The notes below the pieces were generated by a model that saw only the letters and a program-made list of their open reading frames with translations, searched no databases and was not told the origin of the DNA. This document shows, piece by piece, positions 20,546-24,495 of a DNA stretch of 24,495 nt. The number at the start of each line of letters is the position of its first letter. The stretch's first letter is position 1. This stretch comes from an uncultured Methanofollis sp. (GTDB lineage Archaea > Halobacteriota > Methanomicrobia > Methanomicrobiales > Methanofollaceae). The stretch lies in assembly GCF_937919355.1 (NCBI RefSeq), contig NZ_CALFSA010000060.1, forward strand, positions 1-24,495, in the 5' to 3' direction. A program made the translations under genes and the position numbers.

Positions 20546-20564
20546 TTTCTTCACCTCAGATCAG
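20038..20564 (-). repeat. Near-identical 527-bp duplication, copy in mtrA
   Basis: Partner of the block at 19101-19627 (offset 937). The right boundary falls a few bases inside the mtrB stop region, and the left boundary falls in the Glu/Ala-rich linker after VVEVKE, where mtrA and the fusion diverge. Because the same stop-SD-start arrangement is copied, translation signals of both genes are identical. Confidence 0.92.
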
Positions 20565-20840
20565 TGCGAGGGCGATAATCCCCGCAAGGAGCAGTCCTAC
20601 AGCGATACCATACCAGAGTGCGGTGACACCGCCAGCGACGACCAGAGACTTCTCCCTGCCTGGATATGAGGCAAGGAAACTGCCTTCGCCCGAGAGCATG
20701 CCGACAAGGTCGTCGGCGACCTTCTCGAGTTCGGCGACCTGATCGATCACCGGCTGGTATGAGACTCCGGCTGTGGTGACAACGCCGACCGTCGGGTCGA
20801 CGACCAGCCCGAATTCGGGCAGTACCTGGACATATCCCAT
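20556..20840 (-). CDS. mtrB: Tetrahydromethanopterin S-methyltransferase subunit B
   Basis: A 94-residue subunit of the Mtr complex. The N-terminus (MGYVQVLPEFGLVVDPTVGVV) is the typical MtrB beginning (given as MGYVQVLPEFGLVVDPT). The middle contains VIDQVAELEKVADDLVGML and one C-terminal membrane helix (VVAGGVTALWYGIAVGLLLA). MtrB is a small single-pass subunit with no known catalytic group. Its ATG overlaps the mtrC stop by one base (TAATG), indicating coupling. Its last codons lie in the duplicated block that also begins mtrA. Confidence 0.93.
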   Translation of the reverse strand: MGYVQVLPEFGLVVDPTVGVVTTAGVSYQPVIDQVAELEKVADDLVGMLSGEGSFLASYPGREKSLVVAGGVTALWYGIAVGLLLAGIIALALI

Positions 20841-21706
20841 TAGTCCTCACCCTTTGGTTCGAGAATCGGCTTTGCGTCGAGCCATGCGAATGCGTCACGC
20901 TTGCTGAGCTCGATGTAGCGGGCGTAGGTGTAGTACCAGCCGACGACTGCCACGATGAGGGAGAGAACTGCCGCACCGATGCCGACGAAGGCAAAGGAGA
21001 TCACGGCGACCGGGATCATCGAGAGGAAGCCGCACTCTGCGGCGAGCATGAGTGTCCGGTCCTGCTTCTCGCCGGGGCCAAGGCAGGCGTTGAACGGGTG
21101 CTGCAGCGCGATGGCGCCAAGCATGAAGGAGACCGCGACAAGACAGCCACCAAGGACTGTGAATTCGAAGTTCTTAATGGCAAGAGAGCCAAAAAGAGCG
21201 AACTCCCGTGCAGAGAGAGCTTCAAAACCGAAGCCGCCAGCCATGACGGCCGTGAAGCCCATGAGAACAATCGCACCGATGATGGCCATCTCGGTGAGCG
21301 AGCGGACCATGACCGGGATGTTCATCCTCATAACGCTGTTTGCCAGCCAACCGGCCACACCGCCGATGATGGCGCCGAAGACGACGGCCATGATCGGGGA
21401 GAGGAACATGCTGTTGAACTGGGTTGCGGTCGCAAGGAGCATGGCGATGGCGCCGGAGCCGAATGCGATCATGCCTGCCGACGGCACGCCGGTACCGATA
21501 CCGTAACTGCAGAGGTGCTTGATGGTGTCAGTGCCCCAGATCAGGGCGAAGACTGCCGCAAGCCCGCCGAAGAAGGCGGCGTACTCGACAGAGAGGTACT
21601 GGTTCAGGTAGGTCAGGTACAGGCAGACAAGAGATCCCACAAGGCCGAATGCCATGATCTTGTTGTGGGGAATGCCGCCCGTTGACGCGGTAACTTGTAC
21701 TGTCAT
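20840..21706 (-). CDS. mtrC: Tetrahydromethanopterin S-methyltransferase subunit C
   Basis: A 288-residue integral membrane subunit; MtrC, MtrD and MtrE together form the membrane core of the Na+-translocating methyltransferase. Starting with MTVQVTASTGGIPHNKIMAFG, it has about seven to eight membrane segments, for example LVGSLVCLYLTYLNQYLSVEY (first one shortened), AIAMLLATATQFNSMFLSP, and AVISFAFVGIGAAVLSLIVAV. The C-terminal tail (YIELSKRDAFAWLDAKPILEPKG) is cytoplasmic. ATG 21706 follows the mtrD stop by one base, with GGTGGTG as Shine-Dalgarno inside the mtrD end. The longer frame to 21721 is not needed. Confidence 0.94.
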   Translation of the reverse strand: MTVQVTASTGGIPHNKIMAFGLVGSLVCLYLTYLNQYLSVEYAAFFGGLAAVFALIWGTDTIKHLCSYGIGTGVPSAGMIAFGSGAIAMLLATATQFNSMFLSPIMAVVFGAIIGGVAGWLANSVMRMNIPVMVRSLTEMAIIGAIVLMGFTAVMAGGFGFEALSAREFALFGSLAIKNFEFTVLGGCLVAVSFMLGAIALQHPFNACLGPGEKQDRTLMLAAECGFLSMIPVAVISFAFVGIGAAVLSLIVAVVGWYYTYARYIELSKRDAFAWLDAKPILEPKGED

Positions 21707-21707
21707 T

Positions 21708-22547
21708 TTACACCACCACAATCAGAACTGCAAACAGCCCGGCAACTGCCGAAGCGACGGCGCAGCCGATGACGGCACGGGGGAAGCGCTTGAACTTCGG
21801 GTCGTGGGGGCCTTCGATCGTGCCCGTGATGTTGTATGCGGCGAGCACGGCGTTCATGAGGAACATACCGACGGCGAAGATGCCCGCAAGAGAGATGGCA
21901 ACAGGGAGGACGCCCTCGGCAGTTGCACCGAAGATCTCCGGGAGCCGTGCGGCGTAGACCTGGAGGAGCTCGTAGTAGATGAGCGTACCGCCAGCACCGC
22001 CGAGCATACCGCCGATTACGCCACCGACGTAGGAGACGAACGGCAGGCCGTGGCCTTCAGTGCCCTGGGACTTGTATTCGGCCTGGGAGTCGCCGGTGAT
22101 CGGGTCTTTTGCGACCTTACCGGAGGCGGCCGGGATACCCATACCGAAGATGTAGACAACGTTGACCATCAGGCAGGTGACTGCCATCAGGAGACCGCCA
22201 CCGATAGCGCCGGCAGCGATGACAATGGCGATGCCGAACTCAGGGTTCGCCGCCGCCCATGCCCCGCCGAAGAGACCGGCAAGGCCGGCACCGGCTGCGA
22301 GCATGGCGACACCGGTTGCAATGCCCGGTGACTGGCCCATGGCTGCAGGTGCACCGCCGACCGGCACGAAGTGAACACCGAAGCCGATGAGAAGGCCGCC
22401 GATGATCACACCGATAAGTGCGGCGAGGGCGAAGTTCGCAACGACCGCCGTGATGGCAACCGCCGCGATGATGATCACGATACCGATGACTGATGCGACC
22501 GGGTTAATGCCCTCGGACGCGGTGGACTTGGCTGCAATTGCGGTCAT
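21708..22547 (-). CDS. mtrD: Tetrahydromethanopterin S-methyltransferase subunit D
   Basis: A 279-residue integral membrane subunit of the Mtr core. It has at least six membrane segments (PVASVIGIVIIIAAVAITAVV, LIGVIIGGLLIGFGVHFVPVGG, GIAIVIAAGAIGGGLLMAVTC, YVGGVIGGMLGGAGGTLIYYE; all shortened) and the conserved stretch GMGIPAASGKVAKDPITGDSQ. It is longer than typical MtrD by some 30 residues, mostly at the N-terminus. The start ATG overlaps the mtrE stop as ATGA, with GAGGTG upstream. Confidence 0.94.
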   Translation of the reverse strand: MTAIAAKSTASEGINPVASVIGIVIIIAAVAITAVVANFALAALIGVIIGGLLIGFGVHFVPVGGAPAAMGQSPGIATGVAMLAAGAGLAGLFGGAWAAANPEFGIAIVIAAGAIGGGLLMAVTCLMVNVVYIFGMGIPAASGKVAKDPITGDSQAEYKSQGTEGHGLPFVSYVGGVIGGMLGGAGGTLIYYELLQVYAARLPEIFGATAEGVLPVAISLAGIFAVGMFLMNAVLAAYNITGTIEGPHDPKFKRFPRAVIGCAVASAVAGLFAVLIVVV

Positions 22548-23443
22548 GCCGACACCTCCTCAGCCTTGACGTACGGGCCGTAGTTCTTCCTGGCCCAGAC
22601 CTCGATGTAACGGTCGATGATCATGAAGATCAGGATGATGACGACACCGGCGATGATTGCACCCCATCCTCCGGCGACGCTCTCGAAGAGAACGGTTCTC
22701 CAGAGTTCGAGGAACACAATCAGACCAAAGCAGACACCCGATGCCGGGCCACCGAGCTTGGCGGTGAACCAGCCGTTGTCAAGGGAGCTGCGCTGACCGG
22801 CTTCGGCGTACCTGACGATGTTACCGGACGCGGAGATCGGCACACCAGCGCCGAAGTTCTGGGTCTGGTACTGGCGTTCCTTGCCATAGAACGGGTTGCC
22901 GGTTGCAGACCCGGCGGCACCGAGGGCGATACCCCAGACGATGCCGAGAAGAGGCAGCGGGAACGGGTGGCCGAGAGCCTCCACGAGGAGGTAACACATC
23001 GCGACCGTGGTAAATATTGCAACAAAGGCATGTGCCATTGTGACGGTGGTCACCGACTTGATGACATCGATGTACACCGGCTGTTCAAACTTCGCAAGAC
23101 TTGCTGTCCTGCCAAGATATGCGGTCGTTGCATACACACCCTGCACAAAGACTGCAAGTGCGGATGCGATGACAATCGCAAGCACCGGGTTCATCCCGGT
23201 GATCATGAATGCCCAGGCCACGCCTGCGCTGATGGTGACCCACAGACCATATGCGGGCGGTTCGCCGGATACTGCCTTGTTGTAGATCCGGTGGATGTAG
23301 CCCATCTGTGGAGCCAGCTGGACCTGAGAGTTCGGGTCACCCTGTGATCCGATGTTGGACTCAGTATCCTCAGCAGCGCCGGCAACGGTGGCGAGAGCAC
23401 CTGCCAATGCTGTGACTCCTATGCCTAATAATACGCTTTCCAT
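22544..23443 (-). CDS. mtrE: Tetrahydromethanopterin S-methyltransferase subunit E
   Basis: A 299-residue integral membrane subunit and first gene of the mtr operon. After an N-terminal helix (MESVLLGIGVTALAGALATV) comes SNIGSQGDPNSQVQLAPQMG, a typical MtrE signature, then several membrane segments (LWVTISAGVAWAFMITGMNPV, VLAIVIASALAVFVQGVYATT; shortened) and the loop NPFYGKERQYQTQNFGAGVP. MtrE is thought to take part in Na+ translocation with MtrC and MtrD. ATG 23443 is preceded by GGGAGGGAG, which is why the longer frame from 23473 was rejected. About 230 bases separate it from mcrA, with its own promoter candidate. Confidence 0.95.
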   Translation of the reverse strand: MESVLLGIGVTALAGALATVAGAAEDTESNIGSQGDPNSQVQLAPQMGYIHRIYNKAVSGEPPAYGLWVTISAGVAWAFMITGMNPVLAIVIASALAVFVQGVYATTAYLGRTASLAKFEQPVYIDVIKSVTTVTMAHAFVAIFTTVAMCYLLVEALGHPFPLPLLGIVWGIALGAAGSATGNPFYGKERQYQTQNFGAGVPISASGNIVRYAEAGQRSSLDNGWFTAKLGGPASGVCFGLIVFLELWRTVLFESVAGGWGAIIAGVVIILIFMIIDRYIEVWARKNYGPYVKAEEVSA

Positions 23444-23544
23444 TCGTCTCCCTCCCAGCGCACAGAGATGCACGAGAGTTTTCAGTTCGCGTTACCACAG
23501 AGATGGAGTTCAAACTCGTTGTGGTTCATTTAACAGTCGTTTAT

Positions 23545-23566
23545 GATTTAATTAAATGTTTCGGAA
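23545..23566 (-). promoter_or_regulatory. Putative promoter of the mtr operon
   Basis: The minus strand reads TTTCCGAAACATTTAATTAAATC. CCGAAAC fits a BRE-like element, followed by a TATA-like TTTAATTAAA. A start about 25 bases downstream, near 23520, leaves a leader of about 80 bases before mtrE. A second A+T-rich site (ACCATATAATTGG, near 23583-23595) is an alternative. Confidence 0.45.
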
Positions 23567-23604
23567 AGTATTGGGATTAATCCAATTATATGGTTTAAAT
23601 CACC

Positions 23605-23660
23605 CAAACGGGCATGATACTGCCGGTTTCGGCATGCCTGTTTGCAGTAGGTAAAAAAAA
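23605..23660 (-). terminator. Terminator of the mcr operon
   Basis: On the minus strand, 16 bases after the mcrA stop, is a run of eight T (23653-23660). It is followed by stem-forming sequence in which GGCATG pairs with CATGCC and TGCCG pairs with CGGCA in a nested arrangement (23609-23636). The U-tract suggests partial or full termination before mtr. Confidence 0.5.
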
Positions 23661-23675
23661 GTTGAGTTATGGGAT

Positions 23676-24495
23676 TTACCTGGCCGGGATGATCAGGGAG
23701 CGCTCGCCTGCCGGCATGTACTCGCGGATCGCACCCTTTGCGAACTCGCGCCTGGGTTCGGCGAAGTCGAACTTCAGGGACGGGTCGGCGAAGGTGATCT
23801 TGATCAGCGGGGAGAGCGACCAGGCATCTCCGCGGCTGTAGTGGGCACTGCCGACGATAGCGGCGTACTCGCCCTGGTGGCCGACGTTCATTGCGTAGTT
23901 CGGGTAGTTCGGGCCACGGAACTCGCCGATACAGCCTTCGTCAGGCCTGACCGAGAGGGAGTTCGCCGAACCGCACTGGTCCTGCAGGTCGTAGCCGAAG
24001 AAGCCGAGACGGCTCCAGCCTTCCTTGTGCAGGAGCATCGAGAGGTACCAGCCGTTGAGACCGGCGTTGGAGTTGCCGGTTGCAATTGCAGAGGAGAGAC
24101 CGGAGGCAGCGGCGATGACACCAGCACGCTGGGAGCCGCCGAAGTGGTCTTCCATCATGGTCGGGAACTTCTCGTACTGCTCCATCGCGTTGAGGGTGAC
24201 CTCGGTGGCGATGTCGTTGACGATCTGCTGGGTCGGCTTGACCTTGTCGGCCGCTTTCGGGTTCTTCCAGTCGACCTTGTACTTGTCCTTGATGTAGTCC
24301 ATACCATAGTAGGTGAACTCGTCGAGGATGTTGTCGGTGTATGCGGCGGTCGCGTACTGGGTGAAACCGACACCGCCGGACATGTAGGAACCGAGCCAGA
24401 TCTGGTCGAAGAGCATCGTGCCCGCACCGACGACTTCGAGAGCGGACTTTGCCGGGTCGTTCGGGTACTTGCGGTCGGCCTGGATCATATGGGCG
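23676..24495 (-). CDS. mcrA: Methyl-coenzyme M reductase subunit alpha, 3' part
   Basis: The last 272 or so residues of McrA, running off the right window edge. McrA carries most of the active site for release of methane from methyl-coenzyme M and coenzyme B, with nickel F430. Visible landmarks are GGVGFTQYATAAYTD (active-site Phe and Tyr), DHFGGSQRAG (the glutamine that is methylated in studied enzymes), FFGYDLQDQCG (the thioglycine glycine, the didehydro-aspartate and the methylated cysteine positions), GPNYPNYAMNVGHQGEYA, and the C-terminal AEPRREFAKGAIREYMPAGERSLIIPA (in shortened pieces). All modification-site residues in this part are kept. The rest of the mcr operon should lie beyond the window. 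mtrE follows on the same strand. Confidence 0.97.
   Translation of the reverse strand, partial: AHMIQADRKYPNDPAKSALEVVGAGTMLFDQIWLGSYMSGGVGFTQYATAAYTDNILDEFTYYGMDYIKDKYKVDWKNPKAADKVKPTQQIVNDIATEVTLNAMEQYEKFPTMMEDHFGGSQRAGVIAAASGLSSAIATGNSNAGLNGWYLSMLLHKEGWSRLGFFGYDLQDQCGSANSLSVRPDEGCIGEFRGPNYPNYAMNVGHQGEYAAIVGSAHYSRGDAWSLSPLIKITFADPSLKFDFAEPRREFAKGAIREYMPAGERSLIIPAR

Noticed and set aside
1..24495. tRNA or rRNA genes
   Set aside because: I found no cloverleaf with a GGTTCRANNCC-type T arm or rRNA core sequence in the gaps; all intergenic regions were read on both strands.

Overview
The window comes from a methanogenic archaeon, most likely a member of Methanomicrobiales (Methanofollis- or Methanoculleus-like). 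It holds the 3' end of mcrA followed by a complete mtr operon, a coenzyme F390 synthetase-like gene and a PGF-CTERM surface-anchored solute-binding protein. Its G+C-rich coding DNA uses GAGGTGA-type ribosome binding sites. The genus is inference; the methanogen assignment rests on mcrA and mtr, which are unmistakable.

Layout. Positions 1-520: gene-poor left edge with one small minus-strand hypothetical gene. Positions 768-2379: AEC-family transporter, YwbE-like small protein and a hypothetical protein. Positions 2566-6131: F390 synthetase-like adenylating enzyme, NUDIX hydrolase, TrpF, and a flavodoxin-PNPOx fusion. Positions 6300-8689: a LemA/DUF2207 membrane pair. Positions 9117-13347: a B12-type (or metal-chelate) ABC uptake locus, with a divergent substrate-binding protein and an overlapping operon of permease, ATPase with an extra C-terminal domain, and a TIM-barrel enzyme. 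Positions 13423-17276: three secreted proteins, two of them paralogues flanking a membrane-anchored partner. Positions 17829-23443: mtrEDCBAFGH on the minus strand. Positions 23676-24495: 3' part of mcrA.

How it fits together. MCR consumes methyl-coenzyme M. Mtr makes methyl-coenzyme M from methyl-tetrahydromethanopterin through a cobamide carried by MtrA, and pumps Na+. The btu-like locus could feed cobamide to Mtr, and the TIM-barrel gene at its end is a candidate cobamide-salvage enzyme.

The most unusual feature is in the mtr operon. The gene at the mtrG position encodes a complete second MtrA corrinoid-binding domain fused to MtrG. This segment is identical in protein, and differs at only two positions over about 527 bp in DNA, from the 5' part of the true mtrA 937 bp away. 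Other points of interest are the three-gene surface-protein cluster with a hairpin and a long leader, and two copies of a hairpin-rich intergenic element whose modules are in different order.
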